A stretch of 64,000 nt of DNA, taken from Azospirillum cavernae (lineage in GTDB: Bacteria; Pseudomonadota; Alphaproteobacteria; Azospirillales; Azospirillaceae). This document shows positions 44,544 through 53,536 of the stretch, in pieces. The notes beneath the pieces are model-generated. The model searched no databases and had not been told where the DNA came from. It was given only the letters and a program-made list of their open reading frames with translations. Position numbers and translations under genes: made by a program. Position 1 is the first letter of the stretch. Every line of letters starts with the position of its first letter. Location of the stretch: NCBI RefSeq assembly GCF_003590795.1, contig NZ_QYUL01000005.1, positions 485,001-549,000 of the forward strand, in the 5' to 3' direction.

Positions 44544-45635
44544 TCATCGACGTTGGGCCGACTGGCTGTAGACGAAGCTGTCAAAGCCGTTCTCGGCGAC
44601 GCGGAACCACAGCCGTTCTTCCTCCAGGAAGGGCTTCCACGCCTCATACACTTTCTTGAAGCGCGGGTTGGTGGTGGCGATCTGGTCGTACAGATCGTAG
44701 GCCGCCTTTTCGCAGGCCTGCATCATCTCGCGCGGGAACATGCGCAACACGGCGCCGCCGCCGACCAGCCGCTTCAGGGCCGAAGCGTTGAGCGTGTCGT
44801 ATTTGGCCAGCATCCAGGTGTTGGCCTCCCAACAGGCCATTTCCAGGACCGTACGGTAGGAGGCCGGAAGCTGGTCCCACGCCTGCATGTTGAACAGCAG
44901 CGGAATCTGCGCCGAGCCTTCCCACCAGCCGGGGTAATAATAGTTCTTCGCGACCTTGTGGAAGCCAAGCTTCTCGTCGTCATAGGGGCCGACGAACTCG
45001 GCGGCGTCGATGGTGCCGCGTTCCAGCGCCGGATAGATGTCGCCGCCGCCAAGCTGCTGCGGCACCAGCCCCAACGGGGTCAGCACCTGACCGGCCAGCC
45101 CGCCGATGCGCATCTTCAGGCCTTTGAGATCGTCCGTCGATTTGATTTCCTTGCGGAACCAGCCGCCCATCTGCGCGCCGGTGTTGCCCGCCGGGATGTT
45201 CAGGATGTTGTACTCCTTGAACTGCTCCCGCATCAGCTCCAGCCCGCCGCCGTGCATCATCCACGCCATGTGCTGGCGGGTGTTCAGGCCGAACGGCATC
45301 GCCGTGTCAAAGGCGAAGGTCGGATCCTTGCCGACGTAGAAATAGGCGGCGGACTGGCCGCATTCGACAGTGCCGTTCTGCACCGCGTCCAACACCTGAA
45401 GCGCCGGGACGATTTCGCCCGCCGCGAAGGTGCGGATCTGGAATTTGTTGTCCGTGGCGGCGGCCACCCGCTTGGCGATGAACTCAACCGCGCCATAGAT
45501 GGTGTCCAGGCTTTTGGGATAGCTGGAGGCGAGGCGCCATTTGATCTCGGGCTGGCTCTGCGCGATGGCGGGAGCGGCAACCGTGCCAGCGGCAAGGCCG
45601 ACGCCAGCGGTGGTGAGGAACGCGCGCCGTTTCAT
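44544..45635 (-). CDS. TRAP transporter solute-binding protein DctP (orphan)
   Basis: A 363-residue DctP-family periplasmic protein. It begins with a twin-arginine-like signal (MKRRAFLTTAGVGLAAGTVA, cleavage after APAIAQ). The mature part has IKWRLASSYPKSLDTIYGAV, FVGKDPTFAF-like segments (YFYVGKDPTFAFDTAMPFGL), DLKGLKMRIGGLAGQVLTPL with the conserved ligand-salt-bridge arginine, and DAAEFVGPYDDEKLGFHKVA. Relatives bind mannitol, alpha-keto acids or similar carboxylates. The membrane subunits DctQ and DctM are not next to it, so it must use partners elsewhere or act alone. It sits downstream of a strong terminator-like hairpin (45745-45771), which suggests its own promoter. Confidence 0.9.
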   Translation of the reverse strand: MKRRAFLTTAGVGLAAGTVAAPAIAQSQPEIKWRLASSYPKSLDTIYGAVEFIAKRVAAATDNKFQIRTFAAGEIVPALQVLDAVQNGTVECGQSAAYFYVGKDPTFAFDTAMPFGLNTRQHMAWMMHGGGLELMREQFKEYNILNIPAGNTGAQMGGWFRKEIKSTDDLKGLKMRIGGLAGQVLTPLGLVPQQLGGGDIYPALERGTIDAAEFVGPYDDEKLGFHKVAKNYYYPGWWEGSAQIPLLFNMQAWDQLPASYRTVLEMACWEANTWMLAKYDTLNASALKRLVGGGAVLRMFPREMMQACEKAAYDLYDQIATTNPRFKKVYEAWKPFLEEERLWFRVAENGFDSFVYSQSAQRR

Positions 45636-46019
45636 GATGGTGTGTCTTCCCGGTGCAGTCTGGTTGATCCCGCATCATAACGCGGACCATCGCCAGCGCG
45701 ACCACCACACACATCCGTTTTCGGAATGTCAGCCCCTCAAACGAAAAATCCAGCCGCTTGGGCTGGATTTTCTGCGACGCAGCATTATCTTTGTTTTTAG
45801 CGCCTTGTATCAGGCGTTTCCTCCCCAAACTCGGGCCGCAGGCGTATAGCTAGCGGCCTTTTGCTTTTTGCGCAATACGCTGAACGTCAGTGCGGCGAAC
45901 TTTTTTCATGGGCGCGAGCGAACCGCTGGCGTCGCCGGTGCGCAAGCGTCGAAATCTTCAACCTTCCATTGTTGCGCGCGCCTTGACGCGTGTGGGATTC
46001 CAGCGTCGGAAAAGATCGC
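45636..46019. other. 384-bp intergenic region between oxyR and the DctP gene
   Basis: No protein gene is supported in it. It contains a perfect terminator-type hairpin (45745-45771) and a second small hairpin CGCCT/AGGCG (45802-45817) followed by TTTCC. From the oxyR stop (46020) to the hairpin there are about 250 untranslated bases on the minus strand, longer than a normal 3' UTR. The part from 45636 to 45744 should hold the DctP promoter. Confidence 0.55.
45745..45771. terminator. Bidirectional terminator-type hairpin upstream of the DctP gene
   Basis: AAAATCCAGCC (45745-45755) pairs perfectly with GGCTGGATTTT (45761-45771) around a 5-base loop. A-rich and T-rich sides allow action in both directions; on the minus strand it would end the oxyR transcript before the DctP gene. 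Confidence 0.8.
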
Positions 46020-46955
46020 TTAAGCGGCCTGCCCCGCCCCAACCGGCGAACAGCCAGCGGAGGCGGGGAGCGCCGCGCGAAACAGCCCGGCCAGATCGCG
46101 CAAGCCCCGTCCACGCGGGTCGCTGGCCCGCCACGCCAAGCCAACCACCCGTCCGGGCCGGTCGGCGGCGAAGGCGCGATAGCCGACCAGCCCGCCGACC
46201 GTGGCCGCGTCGCCCGTCGCCAACAGCGGCATCAGCGTGCAGCCGTTCCCCACCGCCACCATATGGCGCAGCGTCTCCAACCCGGTGGCGTGCCGTCCAG
46301 CCCGCGCGGTGACGCCGCAGACCGCCAGCGCCTGATCGCGCAAACAATGCCCCTCCTCCAACAACAGCAACTCGCCGGGATCGACGTCGGACAGAGTCAG
46401 AACCGACGTTTGTCCCAGCCGATGGCCGACCGGATGGGCCAGCACGAACGGCTCGAAGAACAGCGGCTCGGCGGCGATTCCCTCCACCTCGACCGGCAGG
46501 GCCAGCAGAACGGCGTCGATCCGCCCATCCCGCAACTCCTCCAACAGGCCGTCGGTGCGCCCTTCCGACAGGACCAGCGTCAGATCGGGGTGATGCGCCC
46601 GCAGGATCGGCAGCAGATGGGGGAACAGATACGGCCCCAGGGTTTGAATGGCGGCCAGACGGAAGCTTCCCGCCAAGCCGCCATCCTGCCCCTCGGCCAG
46701 CGCCAGCAGGCGTTGCGCCTCGGCCAACACGACGCGGGCCTGCCGAATGATCGGTTCCCCCGCCGGGGTGGTCAGCACGCGGCGGCTGGTCCGCTCGAAC
46801 AGGGCGAGGCCGAGGCCGTCCTCCAGCTTGCGGATTTGCGCGCTCAAGGATGGCTGGCTGACGCCGCAGCGCTCCGCCGCCTTGCCGAAATGGCGCAGGT
46901 CGGCGACCGCCACCACATATTCCAGATCACGCAGGGACAGACCGGCCATATTCAT
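46020..46955 (-). CDS. oxyR: Hydrogen-peroxide-inducible LysR regulator OxyR
   Basis: A 311-residue LysR protein that matches OxyR over its full length. The N-terminus is [20 protein letters not shown] after a short leader, with [23 protein letters not shown]. The redox-active cysteine segment [15 protein letters not shown] contains both OxyR cysteines (spacing of nine, as in C199 and C208). It senses H2O2 by disulfide formation and activates antioxidant genes. It is divergent from katA with an ATAG-N7-CTAT box in between. The start is among ATG 46949, ATG 46955 or GTG 46964; 46955 is chosen because AGG lies 8 bases upstream. The OxyR box overlaps its start region, consistent with autorepression. 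Confidence 0.93.
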   Translation of the reverse strand: MNMAGLSLRDLEYVVAVADLRHFGKAAERCGVSQPSLSAQIRKLEDGLGLALFERTSRRVLTTPAGEPIIRQARVVLAEAQRLLALAEGQDGGLAGSFRLAAIQTLGPYLFPHLLPILRAHHPDLTLVLSEGRTDGLLEELRDGRIDAVLLALPVEVEGIAAEPLFFEPFVLAHPVGHRLGQTSVLTLSDVDPGELLLLEEGHCLRDQALAVCGVTARAGRHATGLETLRHMVAVGNGCTLMPLLATGDAATVGGLVGYRAFAADRPGRVVGLAWRASDPRGRGLRDLAGLFRAALPASAGCSPVGAGQAA

Positions 46956-46968
46956 AGCCAACACCTAT
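46954..46968. promoter_or_regulatory. OxyR-binding half element between oxyR and katA
   Basis: ATAGCCAACACCTAT fits the OxyR pattern ATAG-N7-CTAT exactly. A second, weaker element could follow 7 bases later toward katA (46976-46990). The site overlaps the oxyR start and lies 91 bases before the katA ATG. Confidence 0.75.
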
Positions 46969-47058
46969 CAGATCATTATGAATGATGTCTTGGATATATC
47001 AACGCTGGGGGCGGATAACCAGAGCCACGCACAGGCCACCCACCGCGAGGAAGCAATT

Positions 47059-48501
47059 ATGAGCGTCTTGACCACCAGCTTCGGCCAGCCCGTCGCCGAC
47101 AACCAGAATTCCTTGAGCGCCGGGCCGCGCGGGCCGCTGCTGTTGCAGGATTTCCACCTGATTGAAAAGCTGGCCCATTTCAACCGTGAACGCATCCCCG
47201 AACGGGTGGTCCACGCCAAGGGGGCGGGCGCCTACGGCGTCTTCCGCGTCACCCGCGACGTGACCGGCTGGACCAAGGCCGCCTTCCTGGCGGCGGTCGG
47301 CAAGGAAACGCCGGTGTTCCTGCGCTTTTCCACCGTCGGCGGCGAAAAGGGATCGGCGGACGCCGACCGCGACCCGCGCGGCTTCGCGGTGAAGCTCTAC
47401 ACCGAAGAGGGCAATTACGATCTGGTCGGCAACAACACCCCGGTGTTCTTCCTGCGCGATCCCCTGAAGTTCCCCGACTTCATCCACACGCAAAAGCGCA
47501 ACCCGGCGACCAATCTGAAGGATCCGACGGCGATGTGGGATTTCTTCTCGCTGTCGCCGGAGACCATGCACCAGTTGACCATCCTGTTCAGCGACCGGGG
47601 CACGCCGCGCGGCTACCGCCACATGGATGGCTTTTCCAGCCACACCTTTTCCTGGATCAACGCGGCGGGCGAACGCTTCTGGGTCAAGTATCACTTCAAG
47701 ACCCGCCAGGGGATCCAGAACCTCACCGCCGATCAAGCCACCGCGATGGCGGGCGTCGATCCCGACCACGCCACCCGCGATCTCTACGCCGCCATCCAAG
47801 ACGGCGATTTCCCCGCCTGGACCGTCTCCATCCAGATCATGCCGGAGGCTGAGGCCGACGCCTACGCCATCAACCCGTTCGATCTGACCAAGGTGTGGCC
47901 GCACGCGGATTACCCGCTGGTCGAATTCGGCGAATTGATCCTGAACCGCAACCCGGAGAATTTCTTCGCGGAGACCGAACAATCGGCCTTCAGCCCGGCC
48001 AGCGTGGTTCCCGGCATCTCCTTCAGCCCCGACAAGATGCTGCAAGGCCGCCTGTTCGCCTACGCCGACGCCCACCGCTACCGGCTGGGCGGCAATTACG
48101 CCCATCTGCCGGTCAACCGCCCGCAGGGCTGCCCGGTTCACAACCACCAGCGCGACGGGGCGATGCGCTTTGACGGCAACGGCGGCGGCGCGCCGAATTA
48201 TGAACCGAACAGCTTCGGCGGCCCGACGCAAAGCGCCGCCGCGTCCGAACCGCCCTTGCGGATCAGCGGCGACGCCGACCGCTACAACCATCGGGACGGC
48301 AACGACGATTACGCCCAGGCGGGCGCCCTGTTCCGCCTGATCGGGGAGGAGGCGCAAGCGCGGTTGATGGACAACATCGCCGGATCGCTGAGCAAGGCCC
48401 CCCGTTTCATCCAGGAACGCCAGTTGGCGCATTTCCACGCCGCCGACCCGCGTTACGGGGCCGGGATCGCCGCCCGGTTGGGAATGACCCTGGCCGCGTG
48501 A
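47059..48501 (+). CDS. katA: Monofunctional haem catalase (small-subunit, clade 3)
   Basis: A 480-residue catalase that converts H2O2 to water and oxygen. Active-site features: [20 protein letters not shown] with the distal histidine, the [20 protein letters not shown] block with the haem-contacting residues, [20 protein letters not shown] and the proximal tyrosine signature [22 protein letters not shown]-terminal tail of about 100 residues ([20 protein letters not shown]) is normal for clade 3. It is divergent from oxyR with an OxyR box in the gap, and is followed by a 17-bp terminator. The initiating ATG lies 94 bases after the chosen oxyR start region. Confidence 0.97.
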   Translation: MSVLTTSFGQPVADNQNSLSAGPRGPLLLQDFHLIEKLAHFNRERIPERVVHAKGAGAYGVFRVTRDVTGWTKAAFLAAVGKETPVFLRFSTVGGEKGSADADRDPRGFAVKLYTEEGNYDLVGNNTPVFFLRDPLKFPDFIHTQKRNPATNLKDPTAMWDFFSLSPETMHQLTILFSDRGTPRGYRHMDGFSSHTFSWINAAGERFWVKYHFKTRQGIQNLTADQATAMAGVDPDHATRDLYAAIQDGDFPAWTVSIQIMPEAEADAYAINPFDLTKVWPHADYPLVEFGELILNRNPENFFAETEQSAFSPASVVPGISFSPDKMLQGRLFAYADAHRYRLGGNYAHLPVNRPQGCPVHNHQRDGAMRFDGNGGGAPNYEPNSFGGPTQSAAASEPPLRISGDADRYNHRDGNDDYAQAGALFRLIGEEAQARLMDNIAGSLSKAPRFIQERQLAHFHAADPRYGAGIAARLGMTLAA

Positions 48502-48541
48502 CGAAAAGGGGCGGGCCGTTCATCCGGCCCGCCCCTTTTCG
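48502..48541. terminator. Bidirectional terminator between katA and pirin
   Basis: A perfect 17-bp stem: CGAAAAGGGGCGGGCCG (48502-48518) with CGGCCCGCCCCTTTTCG (48525-48541), loop of 6. A-rich and T-rich ends let it serve both katA and the convergent pirin gene. It begins right at the katA stop. Confidence 0.92.
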
Positions 48542-48553
48542 TCTCCTCAACCG

Positions 48554-49252
48554 TCACGCCAGATCAAAGACCAGCACCTCGGCGACGTCGGCCTTGTCGA
48601 GCGTGACGGCGGCCTCGTCGCTCAACGCCGCGCCGTCGCCTTCCTTCAGCAGCGCGCCGTTGACGTGAACCTGACCGCGCGCCACCTGCACCCAGGCGTG
48701 ACGCCCCGGACGCAACGGCAGGCTGGCGCTTTCTTCGCCGTCCAGCAGGGTGGCGTACAGATCCACATCCTGGTGAATGGTGACGCTGCCCTCCCGCCCG
48801 TCGCGGGAGCCGACCAGCCGCAGTTGTCCGCGCTTTTCCGCGTCGGAATAGGCCGACTGCTCGTAGCTGGGGGCCAGACCATGGATTTCCGGCAAAATCC
48901 AGATTTGCAGGAAATGCACCGGATCGGCCTGCGAGGCGTTGTATTCGCTGTGGCGGATGCCGCGCCCGGCGCTCATGCGCTGGACCTCGCCGGGCCGGAT
49001 GATCGAGCCGGTTCCGATGGAATCCTTGTGCTCCAACGCGCCCTTCAGCACGTACGAGACAATCTCCATGTTGGCGTGGCCGTGGGTGGGGAAACCGGCG
49101 CCGGGGATCACCCGATCCTCGTTGATGACCCGCAGGGCGCGAAAGCCCATCTGGTCCGGGTCGTGGTAATGGCCAAAGGAAAAGCTGTGCTGGCTGTTCA
49201 GCCAACCCATGTTCGCCGCGCCGCGTTCATCCCGATGACGGATCGTAAGCAT
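48554..49252 (-). CDS. Pirin-family bicupin protein
   Basis: A 232-residue bicupin of the YhaK/pirin type. The N-terminal cupin has the metal-binding segment GFPTHGHANMEIVSYVLKGA (H-x-H and E) and a second histidine in SAGRGIRHSEYNAS. The C-terminal cupin is shorter and lacks clear ligands. Pirins oxidise flavonoids such as quercetin or act as redox-sensing cofactors; the role here is unknown. It starts at the ATG at 49252 (MLTIRHRDERGAANMG), with an AGGAGGG-like site upstream. It shares a terminator with katA but is convergent to it, and a possible link to oxidative stress is only by neighbourhood. Confidence 0.9.
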   Translation of the reverse strand: MLTIRHRDERGAANMGWLNSQHSFSFGHYHDPDQMGFRALRVINEDRVIPGAGFPTHGHANMEIVSYVLKGALEHKDSIGTGSIIRPGEVQRMSAGRGIRHSEYNASQADPVHFLQIWILPEIHGLAPSYEQSAYSDAEKRGQLRLVGSRDGREGSVTIHQDVDLYATLLDGEESASLPLRPGRHAWVQVARGQVHVNGALLKEGDGAALSDEAAVTLDKADVAEVLVFDLA

Positions 49253-49373
49253 GACCGAAACCCTCCTGTGCCGCTTGGGCTTGCCTCGTTGATCCAATCA
49301 TGCGGCCAAAAGGGGTTCGGGAACAATCCAACGCGTCAGAACATGATTGTCGCTATTTAGGGAACAACCTTCC

Positions 49374-50144
49374 TCACCGCGCCTCGACCATGCCGACGAA
49401 CTGGGCCAATTCGGCGGTTTTGGGATGGTCGAACAATTCGGCGGGCGGCCCCTGTTCAATGATGCGTCCCCCATGCATGAAGACCAGGGAATCGCAGACT
49501 TCGCGGGCGAAACGCATCTCGTGCGTCACCAGCAGCAGCGTCATTCCCTCTTCCGCCAGCTTCCGGACGACGGACAGCACCTCGCTGACCAGTTCGGGGT
49601 CGAGCGCCGAGGTGATCTCGTCGCACAGCAGCACCTTCGGGGCCATCGCCAGCGAGCGGGCGATGGCGACGCGCTGTTGCTGGCCGCCCGACAAATGCGA
49701 CGGGTAGGCGTCGAACTTGTGGCCCAGCCCGACCTTGGCCAACGCCTGTTCCGCCGCCGCGCGGCAGGACGCCTTGTCCTGCTTCTTCACCACCTTCAGG
49801 GCCAGCATGACGTTTTCGCCAGCGCTCAAATGGGGGAACAGGTTGAATTGCTGGAACACCATGCCGACCTTCAGGCGCAGCGCCCGCAAGTCGATCTGGC
49901 TGGGATCGACGCATTCGCCGTCCACCTCGATGACGCCGTCGTCGATGCGCTCCAACCCGTTGATGCTGCGCAACAACGTGCTTTTGCCTGAGCCGCTGCG
50001 CCCGATCATGGCGACGACCTGGCCCTCCTGCACCGCCATGTCCACCCCCTTCAGCACCTCCACCGGGCCGAAGGATTTGCGGATGTTGGTCAGCTTGACC
50101 AGGGGACGGGGGGACGGCGGAACGGATCCATCAGCGAGCGACAT
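49374..50144 (-). CDS. Polar amino acid ABC transporter ATPase (GlnQ type)
   Basis: A 256-residue ATPase of the polar amino acid uptake family. Walker A GRSGSGKSTLLRSINGLERI, Q-loop MVFQQFNLFPHLSAGENVML, signature [20 protein letters not shown], Walker B LLCDEITSALDPELVSEVLS (DEITSALD is typical for GlnQ) and H-loop LLLVTHEMRFAREVCDSLVF. The ATG at 50144 overlaps the end of the upstream permease by 14 bases, showing translational coupling. It is the last gene of a four-gene operon (binding protein, permease, permease, ATPase) transcribed leftward. Confidence 0.93.
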   Translation of the reverse strand: MSLADGSVPPSPRPLVKLTNIRKSFGPVEVLKGVDMAVQEGQVVAMIGRSGSGKSTLLRSINGLERIDDGVIEVDGECVDPSQIDLRALRLKVGMVFQQFNLFPHLSAGENVMLALKVVKKQDKASCRAAAEQALAKVGLGHKFDAYPSHLSGGQQQRVAIARSLAMAPKVLLCDEITSALDPELVSEVLSVVRKLAEEGMTLLLVTHEMRFAREVCDSLVFMHGGRIIEQGPPAELFDHPKTAELAQFVGMVEAR

Positions 50145-50781
50145 TGAGCTTCCTTTCCAGCGCCTTGGCCGAGAGCGACAAAGGGTAGCAGAGTGCGAAA
50201 TACAGCAACCCGACGAGGCCATAGACCAGGAAGGGTTGAAAGGTGGCGTTGGTTATCATCGTTCCAGCCTTGGTGATCTCGACAAAACCGATGATCGAGG
50301 TCACGGCGGTTCCCTTCACCACCTGAACCGAGAAGCCGACGGTGGGCGGGACGGCGATGCGCAGCGCCTGCGGCAGCACGACGTAACGCATCTGTTCGCC
50401 ATAGCTCAGCGCCAGACTGGCCGAGGCCTCCCACTGGCCTTTCGGCACGGCGTCGACGCAACCGCGCCAGATTTCCGCGAGATAGGCGCTGGTGAACAAG
50501 GTCAGCGACACCGCCGCCGCCGTCCAGGGCGAGGTTTCGACGCCGACCAGCGGCAGAACGAAAAAGACGATGAAGAGCTGCATCAGCAGGGGCGTGCCCT
50601 GGAACAGCTCGATGTAGATTTTCATGGCGCCTTGCAGCGGGCGCAGCGGGGCGACGCGCGCCAGCAGCACCAGAAGCCCGGCGACGCCGCCGCAGACGAA
50701 GGCGATCGCCGACAGCAGCACGGTCCAGCGCGCCGCCAGCAGCAGGTTGGACAGAATGTCCCAGAAGGTGAAGTTAAGCAC
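50131..50781 (-). CDS. Polar amino acid ABC transporter permease, second subunit
   Basis: A 216-residue HisMQ/GlnP-type permease with about five hydrophobic segments. It carries IELFQGTPLLMQLFIVFFVL, the family motif AYLAEIWRGCVDAVPKGQWE and the EAA loop ASLALSYGEQMRYVVLPQAL. Its start overlaps the previous permease by 8 bases and its stop overlaps the ATPase start. It forms a heterodimeric channel with the other permease. Confidence 0.92.
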   Translation of the reverse strand: MLNFTFWDILSNLLLAARWTVLLSAIAFVCGGVAGLLVLLARVAPLRPLQGAMKIYIELFQGTPLLMQLFIVFFVLPLVGVETSPWTAAAVSLTLFTSAYLAEIWRGCVDAVPKGQWEASASLALSYGEQMRYVVLPQALRIAVPPTVGFSVQVVKGTAVTSIIGFVEITKAGTMITNATFQPFLVYGLVGLLYFALCYPLSLSAKALERKLNVAR

Positions 50782-51445
50782 GGGCGGCCCTCGCGAACAG
50801 CCGGTCCCCCAGCCGGGCCAAGAGCCACCGCAGCCCGACCGCCAGCGCCAGATACAGCGCGGTCGCCACGAAATAGACCTCGAACGGGCGGAAGTTGCGG
50901 GATTGGATAAAGTTGGCGGCGAAGCTCAGCTCCTCCACCGCGATCTGCGAACAGACCGACGATCCCAGCATGACGATGATGATCTGGCTGGTCAGAGCGG
51001 GCCAAATCTTGCCCATCGCCGGGCCAAGGATGATGTAGCGGAAAATCTGCGGCCCGCTCATCCCCAGGCTGGCCCCCGCCTCGACCTGGCCCTTGGGCGT
51101 CGCGTCGATGCCCGCCCGGATGATCTCGGTGGCGTAGGCGCCAAGGTTGATGACCATCGCCAACAGCGCCGCCTGCCATTCCGGCAGACGGACGCCCAAG
51201 GACGGCAAACCGAAGAAGATGAAGAAAAGCTGGACGAGGAAGGGCGTGTTGCGGATCAGTTCGACATAGGCCCCAACCGCGACGCGCAGCGGCGCGTTGG
51301 CCGAGGACCGCGCCGCCGCCCCGCCAATACCAATCCCCACCCCCAGCACGGCGCCGACCAGGGTCAAACCGACCGTGGTCGCCACGCCGTGAACCAGCAC
51401 GGGCGCATAGTCCAACAAGGACGCAAAATCAAACCGATAGGCCAT
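50774..51445 (-). CDS. Polar amino acid ABC transporter permease, first subunit
   Basis: A 223-residue HisMQ/GlnP-type permease. Seen: VELIRNTPFLVQLFFIFFGL, GAYATEIIRAGIDATPKGQV and the EAA loop GASLGMSGPQIFRYIILGPA. About five hydrophobic helices. It starts 33 bases after the binding-protein stop and ends inside the next permease gene. Together they form the membrane part of the importer. Confidence 0.92.
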   Translation of the reverse strand: MAYRFDFASLLDYAPVLVHGVATTVGLTLVGAVLGVGIGIGGAAARSSANAPLRVAVGAYVELIRNTPFLVQLFFIFFGLPSLGVRLPEWQAALLAMVINLGAYATEIIRAGIDATPKGQVEAGASLGMSGPQIFRYIILGPAMGKIWPALTSQIIIVMLGSSVCSQIAVEELSFAANFIQSRNFRPFEVYFVATALYLALAVGLRWLLARLGDRLFARAARA

Positions 51446-51478
51446 GGGATCGCCCGCGCTGGAAGTGGAGAGAGCCGG

Positions 51479-52270
51479 TTACAGATCCTTGGGCAGGGGC
51501 GTCCCCAGCCACTTCTTGGCGATGGCGCTCAGCGAGCCGTCGGCCTTCGCCTTGGTCAGGATAGCGTTGACCTTCTCCAGAAGCGGGCCTTCATCCTTGT
51601 TCAGACCGACGAAGCAGGGCGAATTCTTGATGAGGAATTTCAGGATCGGCAGGCGCGGCGGGTTGCGCTCGAAAATAGCGGCGGCGACGACGTTGCCGGT
51701 GGCGACCAACTCCACTTGACCGGAGAGGAAGGCGGAAATCGTGCCGTTGTTGTCTTCGTAGCGGCGCACCGTGACCTTGTCGGTGACGATCTTCGACAGT
51801 TCGATGTCCTCGACCGAACCACGGGTGACGCCGACCGTCTTGCCGTTCAGATCCTCGACCTTCTCCACCGCGCTGGCCTCAGGCCCGAACACGCCGTTGT
51901 AGAAGGGGGCGTAGGCGACCGAGAAATCGATGACCTTTTCGCGCTCGGCGTTCTTGCCAAGGCTGGAGATCACCAGATCGACCTTGCCGGTGGTCAGATA
52001 GGGGATGCGGTTGGAACTGCTGACGGGAACCAACTCGACCTTGGCGCCCAATTCCTTGGCGATCAGACCGGCGGCGTCGATGTCATAACCGATCGGCTTC
52101 AGATCGGTGCCGACCGACCCGAAGGGCGGGAAATCCTGCGGCACGGCGACGCGCAAAACCTTTTCCTTGGTGATCCGCTCCAGCGCGTCGGCCTGCGCCG
52201 CGCCGGTCATGCCACCCACGAGAACAGCCGTGGCAAAGCCGACAGCACCGAGTATCGTTGCAAACCGCAT
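51479..52270 (-). CDS. Polar amino acid ABC transporter periplasmic binding protein
   Basis: A 263-residue SBP_bac_3 protein. The signal peptide MRFATILGAVGFATAVLVGG ends near AAQA. The mature protein opens with EKVLRVAVPQDFPPFGSVGT, then YDIDAAGLIAKELGAKVELV, VDLVISSLGKNAEREKVIDF and GKTVGVTRGSVEDIELSKIV, all typical for amino-acid-binding proteins (His/Gln/Glu types). The exact amino acid is unknown. It heads the four-gene operon and is divergent from an RpiR-type regulator. Confidence 0.92.
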   Translation of the reverse strand: MRFATILGAVGFATAVLVGGMTGAAQADALERITKEKVLRVAVPQDFPPFGSVGTDLKPIGYDIDAAGLIAKELGAKVELVPVSSSNRIPYLTTGKVDLVISSLGKNAEREKVIDFSVAYAPFYNGVFGPEASAVEKVEDLNGKTVGVTRGSVEDIELSKIVTDKVTVRRYEDNNGTISAFLSGQVELVATGNVVAAAIFERNPPRLPILKFLIKNSPCFVGLNKDEGPLLEKVNAILTKAKADGSLSAIAKKWLGTPLPKDL

Positions 52271-52397
52271 GGTGTTTGATCTCCAACCAAAAGGACGTTC
52301 CCATGCATTTCAAACGCCGTGCCAGCCGGACGACGGCCGCGCGCACCGATCCCAAAGGGCTGAAAATGATACAATTATCCCATTTGTACTGAAATTC

Positions 52398-52411
52398 GTT
52401 ACGCTCGTAAC
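52398..52411. promoter_or_regulatory. Palindromic operator candidate between the amino-acid importer and RpiR gene
   Basis: GTTACGCTCGTAAC has perfect 6-bp arms around CT. Upstream in the same gap, TACAA (52370-52374) and TTGTA (52384-52388) form another dyad with a 9-base spacer. Both lie in the 178-bp divergent region, so the RpiR protein is the likely binder. Confidence 0.45.
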
Positions 52412-52448
52412 TCACATCCCCGACGATGATTGCTTAAGAAACGCGCAG

Positions 52449-53321
52449 ATGACCGACCAAAAAACCGGCACATTGCCCGAACAGGCGCTGACCACCCGAA
52501 TCCACGACCGCTACACCGCCTTGAGCCGCAGCGAACGGCAATTGGCCGACGTGATTCTGGCCTGCCCTGGCGAGTTGTCCGGCTATTCGGCGACTGAACT
52601 GGCGCGCAGCGCCGGCGTGTCGAAAATGACGGTGTCCCGTCTGGTCCGCCGCCTGGGCTTCGCCAATTTTGAAGAGGCGCGCCTTGCCTCCCGGCGCGGC
52701 ACCGAATGGGGATCGCCGCTCTATCTGCTCGATCAACCGACCACGCCCAGCGCCGACGCCCCCCCGTCGGTGGACGCCCATTTTCAGCGCAGCGTCGAGG
52801 CCATCGCCGCCACCGCGCGCCAGATCGACCCGGACGCCCTAAGACAAGCCGCCGCCCTGCTGCACACGGCCCGGCGCGTCTGGGTGTGCGGCGCCCGCAA
52901 CAGCGCCTTTCTCGCCGGATACGCCCGTTGGCAATTCATCCAGGTCCGGCCCGAGGTTCACCACATGGTCGCCGCCGGGGAAACGCTGGCCGAGACCTTC
53001 GCCGATCTTGACCAGCAAGACGTCCTGCTGCTGGTCGGCATCCGCCGCCGCACCCCGGCGATCATCGAATTGTTGCGGGCGGCGCAGGCGCGCGGCGTTC
53101 CCACCATTCTGCTCGCCGACAGCCATTCTCCTCTGGAAGGACCACCCCCGCCCCTGACCTTCCGTTGTGAAACCCGCAGTTTGGCCCCGCTCGACAACCA
53201 TGTCGCGGTGATGGCGGTGATACACGCCCTGGCGGCTGAACTGATTCGGCTTTCCGGCAACGCCGGGCGCGACCGCATCAAGAGCATTGAAAAACTTCAC
53301 GAAACTTTGGGAGAATTTTAG
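52449..53321 (+). CDS. RpiR-family transcriptional regulator with SIS domain
   Basis: A 290-residue RpiR regulator. The N-terminal HTH (15-85) contains LSRSERQLADVILACPGELS and ELARSAGVSKMTVSRLVRRL. The C-terminal SIS domain (about 130-265) has RRVWVCGARNSAFLAGYARW and DVLLLVGIRRRTPAIIELLR. It is divergent from the amino-acid ABC operon, which it probably controls. In similar layouts, RpiR-type proteins regulate uptake of amino acids or amino sugars. The ligand is unknown. The ATG at 52449 matches the family start; an extended frame to the left has no homology. Confidence 0.88.
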   Translation: MTDQKTGTLPEQALTTRIHDRYTALSRSERQLADVILACPGELSGYSATELARSAGVSKMTVSRLVRRLGFANFEEARLASRRGTEWGSPLYLLDQPTTPSADAPPSVDAHFQRSVEAIAATARQIDPDALRQAAALLHTARRVWVCGARNSAFLAGYARWQFIQVRPEVHHMVAAGETLAETFADLDQQDVLLLVGIRRRTPAIIELLRAAQARGVPTILLADSHSPLEGPPPPLTFRCETRSLAPLDNHVAVMAVIHALAAELIRLSGNAGRDRIKSIEKLHETLGEF

Positions 53322-53536
53322 GAACAATTTTTACGCGATATTTTAAAGTTACTCTTTCTCGCAATTTTGTTCGATTTTGGGAATTATAACCATTGCTGGC
53401 GCAATGTCGGATCTGGCTCACTTTATGAAAAAGAACCGATGATTTTCTAATGAATATCTATGCGTGCAAACATTTGTTTGCGCATGGGTGTTTAAACCTA
53501 TTGCGCTGATTCGTCTTGCCTTGCGCCAACACGCCA
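53322..53536. other. AT-rich gap between the RpiR and glycosyltransferase genes
   Basis: A 215-bp convergent gap, markedly AT-rich, with no gene. A hairpin around 53459-53487 (GCAAAC/GTTTGC plus ATGC/GCAT) could serve as a weak terminator for the glycosyltransferase operon coming from the right or the RpiR gene from the left. Confidence 0.45.
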
